Origin: Fictibacillus sp. BK138
GTDB lineage: Bacteria; Bacillota; Bacilli; Bacillales; Fictibacillaceae
NCBI RefSeq assembly: GCF_004216955.1
Contig: NZ_SGXL01000005.1
Span: forward strand, 13,550-60,227
Length of the DNA: 46,678 bases
Direction of reading: 5' to 3'
Below the pieces are notes generated by a model. The model was not told the origin of the DNA. It saw only the letters and a program-made list of their open reading frames with translations, and ran no database searches. Positions 13,673-26,500 of this stretch are shown piece after piece (position 1 is the first letter of the stretch; each line of letters opens with the position of its first letter). Made by a program: the position numbers and the translations under genes.

Positions 13673-13788
13673 GAGAAAGATTCCTCCTTAAATATGGTTA
13701 CATATAGTAGATTTTTTTATTTAAAACAGACAGATTGTACTGCCCATTTTAGATTACATGAAATTGCTGTTTCTTACAACCGGGGAGA

Positions 13789-15867
13789 TTAAGCTCCAGT
13801 TGCTTTTTTGATGATTTCTTCAGAAATCGACTTTGGTACTTCTTCGTAGTGATCGAAGTGCATAGAGTAAGTACCACGGCCTTGTGTACGAGAACGCAAG
13901 CTAGTTGCATATCCGAACATTTCAGCAAGTGGAACCATCGCTTTAACGATCTGTGCGTTACCACGAGCTTCCATACCTTCAACACGTCCACGACGGGAAG
14001 TTACGTCACCCATGATATCACCCATATACTCTTCAGGAACCGTTACTTCAACTTTCATGATCGGCTCAAGAATTGCAGGATCACATTTTGCTTTTGCGTT
14101 CTTAAGTGCCATTGAACCGGCAATCTTAAACGCCATTTCGTTGGAGTCAACGTCATGGTAAGATCCATCAACGATACGAGCTTTAAGGTCCAATAATGGG
14201 AAACCAGCAAGCATTCCGTTTTTCATTGATTCTTCGATACCAGCTTGTACTGCAGGGATGTATTCACGAGGAACTGCCCCACCAACGATTTTGTTTTCAA
14301 ACACGAATCCAGATCCTTCTTCACCTGGCTCGAATTCAATCCAAACGTGACCGTATTGTCCACGACCACCAGACTGACGAACGAATTTACCTTCAACTTT
14401 AGCAGCTTGGCGAATCGTTTCACGGTAAGCAACCTGAGGAGCACCCACGTTAGCTTCAACCTTGAATTCGCGGCGCATACGGTCAACTAGGATATCAAGG
14501 TGAAGTTCACCCATACCTGCGATGATCGTTTGTCCAGTTTCTTCGTTTGTTTCAGTACGGAATGTTGGATCTTCTTCAGCAAGCTTAGAAAGCGCCATAC
14601 CCATCTTGTCTTGGTCTGCTTTAGACTTCGGCTCGATAGATAGTGAGATTACCGGCTCTGGGAATACCATGGATTCTAAGATAACAAGGCTCTTTTCATC
14701 ACATAGTGTATCACCAGTTGTAGTATCTTTAAGACCTACAGCAGCTGCGATATCTCCAGCGTATACGATAGAGATCTCTTCACGGGAGTTCGCGTGCATT
14801 TGAAGGATACGTCCAACACGCTCACGCTTTCCTTTAGTAGAGTTCTGTACGTATGATCCAGAGTTCAATGTACCTGAGTACACTCGGAAGAATGTTAACT
14901 TACCAACATAAGGGTCAGTCATAACTTTAAATGCAAGTGCTGAAAACGGAGCTTCGTCACTTGATTCACGAGTTACTTCTTCTTCTGAATCTGGAAGAAC
15001 ACCCTTAATAGCTGGTACATCAACTGGCGATGGAAGGTAATCAAGAACAGCGTCAAGCATAAGCTGAACACCTTTGTTCTTAAATGCCGACCCACACATT
15101 ACTGGGTAGAACTCAACGTCACAAGTACCTTTACGGATACCTGCTTTAAGTTCTTCTTTCGTAATCTCTTCGCCTTCTAAGTACTTCATCATCATTTCTT
15201 CGTCTAGCTCAGCTACCGCTTCAACTAACTTGTTGCGGTATTCTTCAGCTAAAGGCATGTGTTCTTCAGGAATTTCACGAACTTCGATATCAGTACCAAG
15301 GTCGTTTCCGTAGAATACAGCGTTCATTTCAACTAAGTCGATGATTGCTTCGAATTGGTCTTCAGCACCGATCGGTAATTGAATCGGATGAGCATTTGCA
15401 CCAAGACGATCATGGATAGTTTTTACGGAGTATAAGAAATCCGCACCAATCTTGTCCATTTTGTTTACGAATACTACACGGGGAACTCCGTAAGTAGTCG
15501 CTTGACGCCATACTGTTTCTGTTTGTGGTTCTACACCTGATTGAGCATCAAGTAAAGCAACCGCTCCGTCTAATACACGTAATGAACGTTCTACTTCAAC
15601 TGTAAAGTCTACGTGACCTGGTGTATCAATGATGTTGACACGGTGACCTTTCCATTGAGCAGTTGTAGCAGCGGAAGTAATCGTGATTCCACGCTCTTGC
15701 TCCTGCTCCATCCAGTCCATTTGTGAAGCTCCTTCATGAGTTTCACCAATTTTGTGGATACGGCCAGTATAATAAAGTACACGTTCAGTAGTCGTTGTTT
15801 TACCAGCATCGATGTGAGCCATGATACCGATATTACGAGTATTTTTTAAGGAGAATTCTCTAGCCAT
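13789..15867 (-). CDS. fusA: Elongation factor G
   Basis: Translocation GTPase, also used in ribosome recycling. The start is ATG 15865-15867 ([20 protein letters not shown]), giving 692 residues. The longer open frame adds eight codons that contain the AAGGAGAG ribosome site. G1 AHIDAGKTT is near residues 17-25, DTPGH near 81-85 and NKMDK near 135-139. It is separated from rpsG by 74 bases that include a hairpin. Confidence 0.98.
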   Translation of the reverse strand: MAREFSLKNTRNIGIMAHIDAGKTTTTERVLYYTGRIHKIGETHEGASQMDWMEQEQERGITITSAATTAQWKGHRVNIIDTPGHVDFTVEVERSLRVLDGAVALLDAQSGVEPQTETVWRQATTYGVPRVVFVNKMDKIGADFLYSVKTIHDRLGANAHPIQLPIGAEDQFEAIIDLVEMNAVFYGNDLGTDIEVREIPEEHMPLAEEYRNKLVEAVAELDEEMMMKYLEGEEITKEELKAGIRKGTCDVEFYPVMCGSAFKNKGVQLMLDAVLDYLPSPVDVPAIKGVLPDSEEEVTRESSDEAPFSALAFKVMTDPYVGKLTFFRVYSGTLNSGSYVQNSTKGKRERVGRILQMHANSREEISIVYAGDIAAAVGLKDTTTGDTLCDEKSLVILESMVFPEPVISLSIEPKSKADQDKMGMALSKLAEEDPTFRTETNEETGQTIIAGMGELHLDILVDRMRREFKVEANVGAPQVAYRETIRQAAKVEGKFVRQSGGRGQYGHVWIEFEPGEEGSGFVFENKIVGGAVPREYIPAVQAGIEESMKNGMLAGFPLLDLKARIVDGSYHDVDSNEMAFKIAGSMALKNAKAKCDPAILEPIMKVEVTVPEEYMGDIMGDVTSRRGRVEGMEARGNAQIVKAMVPLAEMFGYATSLRSRTQGRGTYSMHFDHYEEVPKSISEEIIKKATGA

Positions 15868-15911
15868 GAATTTCTCTCCTTCCTTATGCAAAGGAATTTT
15901 TATAGTGTTTT

Positions 15912-15935
15912 AGAGACAGTCCGAAAACTGTCTCT
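15912..15935 (-). other. Perfect inverted repeat between rpsG and fusA
   Basis: AGAGACAGT and its complement ACTGTCTCT flank a six-base loop and form a nine-pair stem. It starts 7 bases after the rpsG stop and is followed by AAAAC, not a T-run, so it does not look like a terminator. It could stabilise an mRNA end, be a processing site or act as an r-protein site. Confidence 0.7.
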
Positions 15936-15941
15936 ATGATT

Positions 15942-16412
15942 TTACCAGCGGTAGTGAGCAAACGCTTTGTTTGCTTCTGCCATTTTGTGCATATCTTCGC
16001 GCTTCTTAACAGAAGCACCAGTGTTGTTTGCAGCATCCATGATCTCGAACGCAAGACGTTCTTCCATTGTCTTTTCTCCGCGTAGACGAGAGTAGTTCGT
16101 TAAATAACGAAGTCCTAAAGTTGTACGACGCTCTGGGCGAACTTCAACTGGTACTTGGTAGTTAGCTCCACCAACACGGCGAGCACGAACTTCAAGAACT
16201 GGCATGATATTTTTAAGAGCTTGTTCAAACACTTCCATAGGATCTTGGTTTGTACGTTCTTTAATAAGTTCGAACGCATTGTACAAGATTGTTTGAGCTA
16301 CCCCTCTCTTACCGTCAATCATAATTTTGTTGATTAGACGAGTTACAAGCTTAGACTTGTAAATTGGATCAGGTAACACATCACGACGAGCAACAGGTCC
16401 TTTACGTGGCAT
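15942..16412 (-). CDS. rpsG: Ribosomal protein uS7
   Basis: 16S-binding initiator of 30S head assembly. It has 156 residues beginning [20 protein letters not shown] and ending [14 protein letters not shown]. In E. coli S7 represses the str operon; the hairpin just after this gene is the only candidate structure nearby. Confidence 0.98.
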   Translation of the reverse strand: MPRKGPVARRDVLPDPIYKSKLVTRLINKIMIDGKRGVAQTILYNAFELIKERTNQDPMEVFEQALKNIMPVLEVRARRVGGANYQVPVEVRPERRTTLGLRYLTNYSRLRGEKTMEERLAFEIMDAANNTGASVKKREDMHKMAEANKAFAHYRW

Positions 16413-16459
16413 GTGGTCCCCTCCTTTCTTATAGTTGTTTAATTTATTTTAAAACAATA

Positions 16460-16978
<519 letters not shown>

Positions 16979-16998
16979 TCATCGCAAAAACAGTTATT

Positions 16999-17247
16999 TT
17001 ATCCTTTTATCGCAACAGTTGCGGCCCCGACATCTATACCGCATGCTTTTCCAAGCTTTTTCATAGAATCAACCTTTACGATCGGCACTTTCTTTTCTTC
17101 GGCAATCTGCAATACTTTGCTCGTTACCCGAAAATCAGCGTCTTCCGCAACGACCAGCTCTTTTACCTCGCCGTTTTGTAAAGCTTTGATTGTTTGCTTA
17201 GTACCTACGATAATTTCAGAAGCCTGTGTCACTTTTTCATAAGACAT
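16999..17247 (-). CDS. rplGB: L7Ae-family ribosomal protein (YbxF-like)
   Basis: An 82-residue member of the L7Ae/L30e kink-turn RNA-binding family. The start is ATG 17245-17247 ([19 protein letters not shown]), preceded by TTGGAGGA. The conserved [12 protein letters not shown] and [18 protein letters not shown] segments are visible. In B. subtilis the equivalent protein binds kink-turns and associates with ribosomes, as I recall. It is the first gene of the str operon, directly after rpoC. Confidence 0.93.
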   Translation of the reverse strand: MSYEKVTQASEIIVGTKQTIKALQNGEVKELVVAEDADFRVTSKVLQIAEEKKVPIVKVDSMKKLGKACGIDVGAATVAIKG

Positions 17248-17290
17248 ACGAATATCCTCCAAAGTAACAATTCTTAGGAGCACATCCGTT

Positions 17291-17320
17291 ATAATATCAC
17301 CGATGTACTCCCGATGTCAA
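17291..17320 (-). promoter_or_regulatory. SigA-type promoter of the str operon
   Basis: On the minus strand, a perfect TTGACA (17315-17320), an 18-base spacer and TATTAT (17291-17296). It starts 11 bases after the rpoC stop codon. No terminator separates rpoC from it, so rpoBC read-through adds to this promoter. Confidence 0.8.
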
Positions 17321-17331
17321 CATTTCATTTA

Positions 17332-20300
17332 TTAATCTTGAGAAACAAGCTCTGTAGGCAGTTCAGCCTCTTCACCGTTCTCTTCTTCAACTACCGGAGA
17401 ATTCATTCCGATGTTTCTGTAACGGTTCATACCCGTTCCAGCCGGAATCAGCTTACCGATAATAACGTTTTCCTTAAGACCGAGCAATTCATCACGCTTA
17501 CCTTTGATCGCAGCGTCAGTAAGAACTCTTGTTGTCTCTTGGAATGATGCAGCAGATAGGAACGATTCAGTTTCAAGTGATGCTTTTGTGATACCAAGAA
17601 GAACTGGACGTCCTGTAGCAGGAGTTCCGCCTTCAAGAAGAACACTTCGGTTAACATCCGTAAAGTTATGGATGTCCATAAGAGCTCCCGGAAGCACTTG
17701 AGAATCACCAGAATCGATGATGCGCACTTTACGAAGCATCTGGCGAACCATTACTTCAACGTGCTTATCTCCGATTTCTACCCCTTGCATACGGTAAACT
17801 TTCTGTACCTCACGCAACAGGTATTCCTGAACGCCTTCCGCACCTCGGACTTTGATTAATTCTTTCGGATCAATCGAACCTTCAGTCAATACTTGACCTG
17901 CAACTACTTTATCGCCTTCAACTACCTTAATACGAGCACCGAATGGGATAGTGTAAGATCTAGATTCAATTTCACCTTGAACGACTACTTCACGCTTATC
18001 TTTATTGTCGTTAACGCCAACAACCGTTCCTTCAAGCTCAGAAATAACGGCTTGACCTTTCGGGTTACGCGCTTCGAACAATTCTTGGATACGCGGAAGA
18101 CCTTGTGTAATATCGTCTCCTGCTACACCGCCGGTATGGAAGGTACGCATTGTAAGCTGTGTACCTGGCTCACCGATGGATTGAGCAGCGATGATTCCAA
18201 CAGCTTCCCCGACTTCAACGTCAGAGCCTGTTGCAAGGTTACGTCCATAACACTTTTTACATACACCGTGACGCGTGTCACAAGTGAATACAGATCGGAT
18301 TGTTACAGCTTTTACGCCTACTTCCTCAATGTGAGCAGCCATATCTTCTGTGATCAATTCGTTAACATCTGCAAGAATTTCATTTGTTTCAGGATGGTAC
18401 ACCTTTTTATAAGCTGTACGTCCAATTAAACGTTCATGAAGCGGTTCGATAACTTCGTTGCCTTCTTTAATAGCTGCAACTTCTAAGCCGCGGTCAGTTC
18501 CGCAGTCATCTTCACGCACAATAACGTCTTGAGCAACGTCAACAAGTCGGCGAGTAAGGTAACCTGAGTCAGCTGTTTTAAGGGCTGTATCGGCAAGACC
18601 TTTACGCGCTCCGTGAGTAGAGATAAAGTACTCGAGTACTGTTAGTCCTTCACGGAAACTTGACTTGATCGGAAGCTCGATGATCTTACCAGCCGGGTTG
18701 GCCATCAGACCACGCATACCAGCAAGCTGCGTAAAGTTAGATGCGTTACCACGGGCGCCGGAGTCACTCATCATGAAGATCGGGTTGCGCTTATCAAGAG
18801 TACCCATCAATTTATTTTGGATTTCGTCTTTCGCCAAACTCCATATGTTAATTACACGCTCATAACGCTCTTCTTCTGTGATTAAACCACGTCTGAATTG
18901 CTTTGTAACGTTAACTACTTTTTCTTCTGCAATTTTAAGGATATCTTGCTTTTCAGGTAATACTACGATGTCAGATACACCGATCGTAATACCAGCGCGA
19001 GTTGAATATTTAAATCCTAAGTCCTTCATGCGGTCAAGCATTTTAGACGTTTCTGTAATCTTAAAGCGTTTGAAGACTTCAGCGATTATTTTTCCAAGAA
19101 TACCTTTCTTGAAAGGAACGATCTCTTCATGCTTTTGAATTTCTTCTTTAACATTAGATGCCGGATCTAAGAAATACTTTTCAGGTGTTTCCACTTGAAG
19201 GTTCGTAGTTGTCGGCTCGTTAATGTATGGGAATGACGGCGGCAGGATCTCGTTAAATAACAATTTACCTACTGTTGTCATAAGAAGCTTGGATTGCTGT
19301 TCTTCAGTGAACGATTCTTTGTTAAGGCTCGATACTGGCACTGCAATTCTTGTATGCAGATGAACATATCCATTTTCATAAGCGATAATCGCTTCGTTGA
19401 TGTCTTTAAATACTGAACCTTCACCAATAGCTCCTGCACGCTCTAGAGTCAGGTAATAGTTACCTAGTACCATATCCTGTGAAGGTGTAACTACTGGCTT
19501 ACCATCTTTCGGGTTCAAGATGTTTTGTGCAGCAAGCATTAGGATACGAGCTTCTGCTTGCGCTTCAGCAGATAAAGGTACGTGGACGGCCATCTGGTCA
19601 CCATCGAAGTCAGCGTTGTAAGCTGTACAAACAAGCGGGTGAAGACGGATCGCGCGTCCTTCAACTAGAGTTGGTTCAAATGCTTGAATACCAAGTCTGT
19701 GAAGCGTTGGTGCACGGTTTAGCAATACTGGGTGTTCACGAATAACTTCTTCTAAAACATCCCAGACTTCAGGCTGAACACGTTCAACCTTGCGTTTAGC
19801 ACTCTTAATGTTATGAGCAAGACCTTTTGATACAAGTTCTTTCATAACAAACGGCTTAAACAATTCAAGTGCCATTTCTTTTGGCAGACCACATTGATAC
19901 ATCTTTAAGTTCGGTCCTACAACGATAACCGAACGACCAGAGTAGTCAACACGCTTACCAAGTAAGTTTTGACGGAAACGTCCTTGCTTCCCTTTCAGCA
20001 TGTGTGAAAGTGATTTAAGCGGACGATTTCCTGGTCCTGTAACCGGACGGCCGCGACGGCCATTATCGATTAAAGCATCAACTGCTTCTTGAAGCATACG
20101 TTTTTCATTTTGAACGATAATGTTAGGAGCACCTAGGTCTAATAGACGCTTCAAACGGTTGTTACGGTTGATAACACGACGGTAAAGGTCGTTAAGATCA
20201 GAAGTAGCGAAACGTCCGCCATCAAGCTGAACCATCGGACGCAATTCCGGCGGGATAACAGGAAGTACTTCAAGAATCATCCAGTCAGCATGGTTGCCCG

Positions 20301-20955
20301 AGTGACGGAATGCTTCCAATACTTCCAAACGCTTAATTGCACGCGTACGGCGTTGTCCTTGTGCAGTTTTAAGCTCTTCTTTCAGCATATCAACTTCTTT
20401 TTCAGCGTCGATATCTTCTAAAAGACGCTTGATTGCCTCTGCACCCATTTGGGCAGTAAACCCTTTGCCATACTTTTCACGGTATGTGCGGTATTCCTTT
20501 TCAGAAAGCAATTGTTTCTTCTCAAGCGGAGTATCCCCTGTATCTGTAACAACGTAAGATGCAAAATAGATAACTTCCTCTAATGCTCTTGGAGACATAT
20601 CCAAAACAAGGCCCATACGACTCGGGATTCCTTTGAAATACCAGATGTGGGAAACCGGAGCAGCAAGCTCGATGTGACCCATACGGTCACGTCGAACTTT
20701 AGCTCTAGTTACTTCAACACCACAGCGGTCACAAACGACACCTTTATAACGGACGCGCTTATACTTTCCGCAATGACATTCCCAGTCTTTTGTAGGACCG
20801 AAAATTCTTTCGCAGAACAAGCCGTCTTTTTCAGGCTTAAGTGTACGGTAGTTGATTGTTTCAGGTTTTTTTACTTCCCCTCTTGACCACGACCGGATTT
20901 TGTCCGGTGAAGCAAGACCAATTTTCATATATTCAAAATTATTTACGTCTATCAA
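17332..20955 (-). CDS. rpoC: RNA polymerase beta' subunit
   Basis: Catalytic subunit of RNA polymerase, 1207 residues. The N-terminal zinc finger is [19 protein letters not shown] (about 60-78). The metal-binding [12 protein letters not shown] lies near residue 450, and the second zinc site ([15 protein letters not shown]) and trigger-loop region [16 protein letters not shown] lie in the last third. It is eight residues longer than my memory of the B. subtilis protein, mostly in the acidic C-terminal tail. Confidence 0.99.
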   Translation of the reverse strand: MIDVNNFEYMKIGLASPDKIRSWSRGEVKKPETINYRTLKPEKDGLFCERIFGPTKDWECHCGKYKRVRYKGVVCDRCGVEVTRAKVRRDRMGHIELAAPVSHIWYFKGIPSRMGLVLDMSPRALEEVIYFASYVVTDTGDTPLEKKQLLSEKEYRTYREKYGKGFTAQMGAEAIKRLLEDIDAEKEVDMLKEELKTAQGQRRTRAIKRLEVLEAFRHSGNHADWMILEVLPVIPPELRPMVQLDGGRFATSDLNDLYRRVINRNNRLKRLLDLGAPNIIVQNEKRMLQEAVDALIDNGRRGRPVTGPGNRPLKSLSHMLKGKQGRFRQNLLGKRVDYSGRSVIVVGPNLKMYQCGLPKEMALELFKPFVMKELVSKGLAHNIKSAKRKVERVQPEVWDVLEEVIREHPVLLNRAPTLHRLGIQAFEPTLVEGRAIRLHPLVCTAYNADFDGDQMAVHVPLSAEAQAEARILMLAAQNILNPKDGKPVVTPSQDMVLGNYYLTLERAGAIGEGSVFKDINEAIIAYENGYVHLHTRIAVPVSSLNKESFTEEQQSKLLMTTVGKLLFNEILPPSFPYINEPTTTNLQVETPEKYFLDPASNVKEEIQKHEEIVPFKKGILGKIIAEVFKRFKITETSKMLDRMKDLGFKYSTRAGITIGVSDIVVLPEKQDILKIAEEKVVNVTKQFRRGLITEEERYERVINIWSLAKDEIQNKLMGTLDKRNPIFMMSDSGARGNASNFTQLAGMRGLMANPAGKIIELPIKSSFREGLTVLEYFISTHGARKGLADTALKTADSGYLTRRLVDVAQDVIVREDDCGTDRGLEVAAIKEGNEVIEPLHERLIGRTAYKKVYHPETNEILADVNELITEDMAAHIEEVGVKAVTIRSVFTCDTRHGVCKKCYGRNLATGSDVEVGEAVGIIAAQSIGEPGTQLTMRTFHTGGVAGDDITQGLPRIQELFEARNPKGQAVISELEGTVVGVNDNKDKREVVVQGEIESRSYTIPFGARIKVVEGDKVVAGQVLTEGSIDPKELIKVRGAEGVQEYLLREVQKVYRMQGVEIGDKHVEVMVRQMLRKVRIIDSGDSQVLPGALMDIHNFTDVNRSVLLEGGTPATGRPVLLGITKASLETESFLSAASFQETTRVLTDAAIKGKRDELLGLKENVIIGKLIPAGTGMNRYRNIGMNSPVVEEENGEEAELPTELVSQD

Positions 20956-20984
20956 GGAGCGTACCTCCCTTTTGATATCCTGGT

Positions 20985-23900
20985 TTAGTCATTCGCAGTG
21001 TAAGACTCAAGATTTAGATTTAATTTCTCGCTTGCCTGATCGTCTTCATCATCAAGCTCTCTCATTTCGATCTCCTGATCATCTCCAGAGCAGATCTTAA
21101 CATCCATTCCAAGAGATTGAAGCTCTTTAATTAATACTTTAAATGATTCTGGAACACCTGGTTCAGGAACGTTTTCACCTTTAACGATGGCTTCATACGT
21201 TTTCACACGGCCGACAACATCATCGGACTTAACCGTAAGAATTTCCTGAAGAGTGTAAGCTGCGCCATATGCTTCAAGCGCCCAAACTTCCATCTCCCCG
21301 AAACGCTGTCCTCCGAATTGCGCTTTACCGCCAAGAGGCTGCTGTGTAACAAGTGAGTAAGGTCCAGTTGAACGAGCATGAAGCTTATCATCAACCATGT
21401 GAGCAAGTTTGATCATATACATGACACCAACTGATACACGGTTATCGAAAGCAGTTCCTGTACGTCCATCATAAAGTACCGTTTTACCATCGCGAGCCAT
21501 GCCGGCTTCTTCGATCGTAGACCAAACATCTTCTTCACGCGCACCATCGAATACCGGTGTTGCAACATGAATGCCGAGCTGGCGTGCTGCCATTCCAAGA
21601 TGAAGCTCCAATACCTGACCAATGTTCATACGGGAAGGTACCCCTAACGGGTTTAACATGATGTCAACTGGCGTTCCATCAGGAAGATAAGGCATATCTT
21701 CTTCAGGCATAATTTTAGAAATTACACCCTTGTTTCCGTGACGTCCGGCCATCTTATCTCCTTCGTGAATCTTACGTTTTTGCACGATATATGCACGAAC
21801 GAGCTGATTCACACCAGGAGGAAGTTCATCGCCATCTTCACGGTTGAATACTTTAACATCCAGGATAATTCCATCGCCGCCATGAGGCACACGCAATGAA
21901 GTATCACGAACTTCACGAGCTTTTTCACCGAAGATCGCATGTAATAGACGTTCTTCTGCAGTCAGTTCTGTAACCCCTTTAGGTGTCACTTTACCAACTA
22001 AGATATCTCCGTCTTTTACTTCTGCACCAACACGGATAATTCCGCGTTCATCCAGGTTGCGAAGTGCATCTTCTCCGACGTTCGGAATATCACGAGTGAT
22101 TTCTTCCGGTCCAAGCTTCGTATCACGTGCTTCTGACTCATATTCTTCAATATGAATAGAAGTGTAAACATCATCTTTTACAAGACGCTCGCTCATGATA
22201 ACAGCATCCTCGTAGTTGTAACCTTCCCAAGTCATGAAGGCAACAAGTACGTTGCGTCCTAAAGCAAGTTCACCTTTCTCCATCGAAGGACCATCCGCTA
22301 GGATCTCCCCTTTAGTTACTCGGTCACCAGTGCTCACGATCGGACGCTGGTTATAACAAGTTCCTTGGTTGGAACGGATAAATTTAAGCATGTTGTAAGT
22401 GTCAAGGTCGCCAGAAACTTCCTTGCCATCTACTTCTTTAATGCGGCGTACTTGCACTTGTTTAGCTGTAACACGCTCAACAATTCCTTCGTGCTTACAT
22501 ATAACTGCAGCTCCGGAGTCTTTTGCTGATACGTGCTCCATTCCTGTACCGACGATCGGTGATTCAGGAACAAGCAATGGTACAGCCTGACGCTGCATGT
22601 TCGCTCCCATTAGGGCACGGTTGGAGTCATCATTTTCCAAGAACGGAATACATGCCGTCGCAGCTGATACAACCTGTTTCGGCGATACATCCATGTAGTC
22701 GATGCGTTCGCGTTTAACAACTGTGTTATCACCACGGAAACGTGCAATTACGTCTTCGTTAAGGAATTCTCCATCTTCGCCTAGGAGTGAGTTTGCTTGC
22801 GCTACAACGTACAAATCTTCTTCATCGGCAGTCAGGTAATCGATACGGCTCGTTACACGGCCTGTTTCTGGATCAACACGACGGTATGGAGTTTCAATAA
22901 AACCATACTGGTTTACTTTCGCATAAGATGAAAGTGAGTTGATCAACCCGATGTTCGGACCTTCCGGCGTCTCGATCGGACACATACGTCCATAGTGAGA
23001 GTAGTGAACGTCACGAACTTCAAAGCCTGCACGTTCACGTGTAAGACCACCTGGCCCTAATGCAGAAAGACGACGTTTATGCGTCAATTCGGCAAGCGGG
23101 TTCGTTTGATCCATGAACTGTGAAAGCTGTGAGCTTCCGAAGAACTCTTTAATTGAAGCAATTACAGGACGGATATTGATTAAAGCTTGTGGTGTGATCG
23201 CGTTCGTGTCCTGAATAGACATACGTTCACGCACAACACGTTCCATTCTGGAAAGTCCGATTCTGAATTGGTTTTGCAGAAGCTCACCAACAGAACGCAG
23301 ACGACGGTTTCCAAGATGATCAATATCATCAGTGCTTCCTACTTGATGCAACAAGTTGAAGAAGTAGTTAATAGAAGCAATAATGTCTGAAACCGTAATG
23401 TTTTTAACTTCTTTATCAACAAGACCGTTACCAATAACATTAATGATTCTTTCACCTTCTTGATCATCAGGTGCGTAGATTTTAATAGATTGTAAAGCGA
23501 TGTCCTGATCTTCAGCAACTCCGCCAGCAGGTGTAACAGTTTTGAAGCCTACTCCGCTCTCTAACGCAGGAATAATCTTATCCAGCGTTCTGCGGTCAAG
23601 CACTGTACCCTCTTCAGCGATCACTTCGCCAGTTTCAGCATCAACAAGTGTTTCAGCTAGTTTCTGGTTGAACAATCTATTTTTTATATGAAGCTTCTTA
23701 TTGATTTTGTAGCGTCCAACATTCGCCAAGTCATAGCGCTTCGGATCAAAGAAACGAGAATCTAATAAACTTTTGGCATTATCTACTGTTGGCGGCTCTC
23801 CCGGACGAAGACGCTCATAGATTTCAAGAAGGGCCTTTTCAGTTCCCTCTGTATTATCCTTATCAAGCGTGTTGCGCAGATACTCGTCTTCTCCGAGCAA

Positions 23901-24527
23901 ATCAATGATTTCTTGATCAGACCCAAACCCTAAAGCACGAAGCAATACGGTAATCGGGATTTTTCTTGTGCGGTCAATACGCACATAAACTACGTCCTTA
24001 GCATCGGTTTCAAACTCCAGCCAAGCACCGCGGTTTGGAATGACAGTTGCGGTAAAACCTTTTTTACCGTTTTTGTCTATTTTCTCGCTATAGTAAACAC
24101 TTGGTGAACGAACGAGCTGTGATACAATTACACGCTCTGCCCCGTTGATCACAAAGGTTCCCGTATCTGTCATTAACGGGAAATCTCCCATAAATACTTC
24201 TTGCTCTTTTACTTCGCCCGTCTCTTTATTGATCAGACGCACTTTCACACGAAGCGGAGCAGCGTAAGTAACATCGCGCTCTTTTGATTCATCTACAGGA
24301 TACTTCGGCTCACCTAAGTTATAATCAATAAACTCTAAAACGAGGTTCCCTGTAAAATCTTCAATCGGCGAAATGTCTCGGAACATTTCACGTAACCCCT
24401 CATCAAGAAACCATTGATAGGAAGCGGTTTGAATTTCAATTAAGTTTGGTAATTCAAGCACTTCGCTAATTCTTGCATAACTTCTTCGTTGGCGGTGGCG
24501 TCCAAACTGAACTAGTTGACCTGTCAA
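20985..24527 (-). CDS. rpoB: RNA polymerase beta subunit
   Basis: Core polymerase subunit. I place the start at TTG 24525-24527, as in B. subtilis, giving 1180 residues (M)[22 protein letters not shown] three codons upstream overlaps the GAGGGGTG ribosome site. The rifampicin pocket [20 protein letters not shown] and [12 protein letters not shown] is wild type. The catalytic-side [13 protein letters not shown] is intact. The acidic C-terminal tail is shorter than in B. subtilis. Confidence 0.98.
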   Translation of the reverse strand: MTGQLVQFGRHRQRRSYARISEVLELPNLIEIQTASYQWFLDEGLREMFRDISPIEDFTGNLVLEFIDYNLGEPKYPVDESKERDVTYAAPLRVKVRLINKETGEVKEQEVFMGDFPLMTDTGTFVINGAERVIVSQLVRSPSVYYSEKIDKNGKKGFTATVIPNRGAWLEFETDAKDVVYVRIDRTRKIPITVLLRALGFGSDQEIIDLLGEDEYLRNTLDKDNTEGTEKALLEIYERLRPGEPPTVDNAKSLLDSRFFDPKRYDLANVGRYKINKKLHIKNRLFNQKLAETLVDAETGEVIAEEGTVLDRRTLDKIIPALESGVGFKTVTPAGGVAEDQDIALQSIKIYAPDDQEGERIINVIGNGLVDKEVKNITVSDIIASINYFFNLLHQVGSTDDIDHLGNRRLRSVGELLQNQFRIGLSRMERVVRERMSIQDTNAITPQALINIRPVIASIKEFFGSSQLSQFMDQTNPLAELTHKRRLSALGPGGLTRERAGFEVRDVHYSHYGRMCPIETPEGPNIGLINSLSSYAKVNQYGFIETPYRRVDPETGRVTSRIDYLTADEEDLYVVAQANSLLGEDGEFLNEDVIARFRGDNTVVKRERIDYMDVSPKQVVSAATACIPFLENDDSNRALMGANMQRQAVPLLVPESPIVGTGMEHVSAKDSGAAVICKHEGIVERVTAKQVQVRRIKEVDGKEVSGDLDTYNMLKFIRSNQGTCYNQRPIVSTGDRVTKGEILADGPSMEKGELALGRNVLVAFMTWEGYNYEDAVIMSERLVKDDVYTSIHIEEYESEARDTKLGPEEITRDIPNVGEDALRNLDERGIIRVGAEVKDGDILVGKVTPKGVTELTAEERLLHAIFGEKAREVRDTSLRVPHGGDGIILDVKVFNREDGDELPPGVNQLVRAYIVQKRKIHEGDKMAGRHGNKGVISKIMPEEDMPYLPDGTPVDIMLNPLGVPSRMNIGQVLELHLGMAARQLGIHVATPVFDGAREEDVWSTIEEAGMARDGKTVLYDGRTGTAFDNRVSVGVMYMIKLAHMVDDKLHARSTGPYSLVTQQPLGGKAQFGGQRFGEMEVWALEAYGAAYTLQEILTVKSDDVVGRVKTYEAIVKGENVPEPGVPESFKVLIKELQSLGMDVKICSGDDQEIEMRELDDEDDQASEKLNLNLESYTAND

Positions 24528-24715
24528 CTGCTTCACCCCTCAAATCCAGCGTTTTTTTCGTGTTTTTTTATTTCTATCTAACATTCTATTAAGAAGGTTA
24601 GAAAACAAAAAGAAAAAGGGTTTCATAATTTAAAACCGCAGTTTTCCTATTTTGACAAAAGCTGATTATATAATTTTGTCCAACTTTTTCACATTCTATA
24701 CGTCTAAACATGAGT

Positions 24716-24743
24716 AAAAAACGTTGATATATCAACGTTTTTT
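24716..24743. terminator. Perfect palindromic terminator-like hairpin in the rpoB leader
   Basis: A symmetric palindrome: A-run, CGTTGATA/TATCAACG stem, T-run, able to act in either direction. It lies 77 bases after the rsmC-like gene and 189 bases before rpoB. A good promoter lies just upstream of it, so it may attenuate rpoBC as well as terminate the preceding operon. Confidence 0.75.
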
Positions 24744-24794
24744 CGCTTACCACGAAAAATAAGCAGGAAAATGCGAATCCATTGGCATTTTATA

Positions 24795-24823
24795 ATACTA
24801 TCATACGGGTTTTATCAAGTCAA
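24795..24823 (-). promoter_or_regulatory. Probable rpoBC promoter overlapping the end of the methyltransferase gene
   Basis: On the minus strand, TTGACT (24818-24823), which overlaps the TGA stop of the upstream gene, a 17-base spacer and TAGTAT (24795-24800). A transcript would meet the 24716-24743 hairpin about 45 bases later. Confidence 0.6.
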
Positions 24824-25422
24824 ACTTTTATTGAACGCAAAATATAATAACCTTTTTTCTTTGCGACCGTTTCAACTTGCCCGAATAATTCTTCTATTTT
24901 ATCCATCGCAGAGGGTGCACCTTGCTTTTTTTGAATAACTACCCATAGTTCGCCTCCAATGCGGAGTCTCTCATGAGCGTCTTCAAAAATTTGATGAACC
25001 ACTGCCTTCCCTGCCCTGATCGGCGGGTTTGTGATGACTGCAGCGAAATCATCATCTGCAACTTCAGAAAACAAATAGCTTTTTTTAATCTTAACGTTGT
25101 CTATTTTGTTTTGCTCTGCATTTCGTTTCGCAAGTTCTACTGCACGTTCATTGATATCAATCATCTGTACTGTTCGGCCAGGTTCTGCTTTTGCAAGCGA
25201 AAGTCCGATCGGACCATATCCGCAGCCTACATCTATATAATCCCCGGGTACCTCTGGAGAAATAAAGGAATCTATCAAAACACGGCTTCCGAAATCTACT
25301 TCCTTTTTTGAAAATACTCCAGAATCAGTTGTAAATTTGAATTTACCGCCGTTAAGTTCAAATTCCCACGTTTCTCTTTTACTCTCTGTCCCAGGTGTTT
25401 CTGAATAGTAATGGTTTTTCAT
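24820..25422 (-). CDS. RsmC-like class I SAM-dependent methyltransferase (YbxB-like)
   Basis: Predicted 16S rRNA guanine-N2 methyltransferase by similarity to the RsmC family; the target base in Bacillus is not shown by the sequence. The start ATG 25420-25422 (MKNHYYSETPG) gives 200 residues, with AAGGAG well spaced. The SAM motif DVGCGYGPIG is near residues 64-73, and the catalytic TNPPIRAGK near residues 131-139. It has its own gap from rplL (after a terminator) and precedes rpoB, as in B. subtilis. Confidence 0.93.
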   Translation of the reverse strand: MKNHYYSETPGTESKRETWEFELNGGKFKFTTDSGVFSKKEVDFGSRVLIDSFISPEVPGDYIDVGCGYGPIGLSLAKAEPGRTVQMIDINERAVELAKRNAEQNKIDNVKIKKSYLFSEVADDDFAAVITNPPIRAGKAVVHQIFEDAHERLRIGGELWVVIQKKQGAPSAMDKIEELFGQVETVAKKKGYYILRSIKV

Positions 25423-25504
25423 TTTAAACAACTCTCCTTACCATCTGATAAAGACAGTATTCCCGATCAGTACGGATTTCGTACTTTTAAACAGTAAAAC
25501 AAGC

Positions 25505-25534
25505 AAAAAGGTCCGCCAACGGGCGAACCTTTTC
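25505..25534 (-). terminator. Rho-independent terminator after rplL
   Basis: The stem AAGGTTCGCCC / GGCGGACCTT with one mismatch ends in a T-run on the minus strand, 8 bases after the rplL stop. It closes the rplJL unit. Confidence 0.85.
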
Positions 25535-25541
25535 TTTTGAA

Positions 25542-25907
25542 TTACTTAACTTCAACAGAAGCTCCAACTTCTTCAAGCTTAGCTTTGATTTCTTCAGCTT
25601 CGTCTTTAGATACGCCTTCTTTAACTGGCTTTGGAGCACCGTCAACAAGTTCTTTCGCTTCTTTAAGTCCAAGACCTGTAAGTTCACGAACAACTTTGAT
25701 AACTTTAATTTTTGAAGCTCCACCGCTTGCAAGAATTACGTCGAATTCAGTCTTTTCAGCTGCAGCTTCTCCACCAGCAGCTCCACCAGCTACAGCTACA
25801 GGAGCAGCAGCAGTTACACCAAACTCTTCTTCGATTGCTTTAACTAGATCGTTAAGCTCTAAAACAGTCATTGTTTTTAGGCTTTCAATGATTTGTTCTT
25901 TTGACAT
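25542..25907 (-). CDS. rplL: Ribosomal protein bL12 (L7/L12)
   Basis: Stalk protein that recruits translational GTPases. It has 121 residues: an N-terminal dimerisation helix pair, an Ala/Gly-rich hinge ([19 protein letters not shown], about 33-51) and a C-terminal domain with [20 protein letters not shown]. It is translated from the same transcript as rplJ. Confidence 0.99.
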   Translation of the reverse strand: MSKEQIIESLKTMTVLELNDLVKAIEEEFGVTAAAPVAVAGGAAGGEAAAEKTEFDVILASGGASKIKVIKVVRELTGLGLKEAKELVDGAPKPVKEGVSKDEAEEIKAKLEEVGASVEVK

Positions 25908-25954
25908 TTTAATTTCCTCCTTATGGAATGTAAGTTATTGGATGAAGAATCAGC

Positions 25955-26455
25955 TTATGCGCCTTGTTCTTCTTTTTGTTCAGCAACAGCCTTAGTAGCC
26001 AACGCAAAGTTGCGGATAGGTGCTTGAAGCACGCTGAGTACCATTGAAAGAAGACCTTCTCTTGAAGGAAGTTCAGCAAGAGCTTTAACTTCTTCTAGAG
26101 ACGCGATGCGTCCTTCGATTACACCAGCCTTGATTTCAAGAGCCTCATGCTTCTTAGCGAAGTCGTTAAGGATCTTAGCAGGAGCTACAACATCTTCATT
26201 TGAGAATGCGATCGCTGTAGGACCAGTTAAGTGTTCTGATAGTTCGTTAAGGTTATTTTCTTCAGCAGCGCGGACTACCATTGAGTTCTTGTATACCTTA
26301 AACTCGATGCCAGCTTCACGCAAAGACTTACGAAGTTCAGTAACCTCAGCAACAGTAAGTCCACGGTAATCAACAAGAATTGTTGATTGGCTATTTTTGA
26401 TTTTCTCAGAAATAGTGGATACTACTTGCTTTTTTGTTTCTAAAATGCTGCTCAT
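25955..26455 (-). CDS. rplJ: Ribosomal protein uL10
   Basis: Stalk base that carries the L12 dimers. It has 166 residues, with [19 protein letters not shown] near the start and a C-terminal helix for L12 ([18 protein letters not shown]). It is preceded by an L10-type leader with an intrinsic terminator, the classic feedback target of the L10-L12 complex. Confidence 0.98.
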   Translation of the reverse strand: MSSILETKKQVVSTISEKIKNSQSTILVDYRGLTVAEVTELRKSLREAGIEFKVYKNSMVVRAAEENNLNELSEHLTGPTAIAFSNEDVVAPAKILNDFAKKHEALEIKAGVIEGRIASLEEVKALAELPSREGLLSMVLSVLQAPIRNFALATKAVAEQKEEQGA

Positions 26456-26500
26456 TATTACACCTCCTGTAAAATGATTGCATCACCGCAGGTTTTGTTT

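Noticed and set aside
17893-18429. 178-codon plus-strand frame opposite rpoC
   Set aside because: Antisense shadow of a highly conserved gene; no ribosome site and no domain.
22900-23250. Rifampicin-resistance changes in rpoB
   Set aside because: The cluster reads [16 protein letters not shown] and [10 protein letters not shown], i.e. sensitive wild type.
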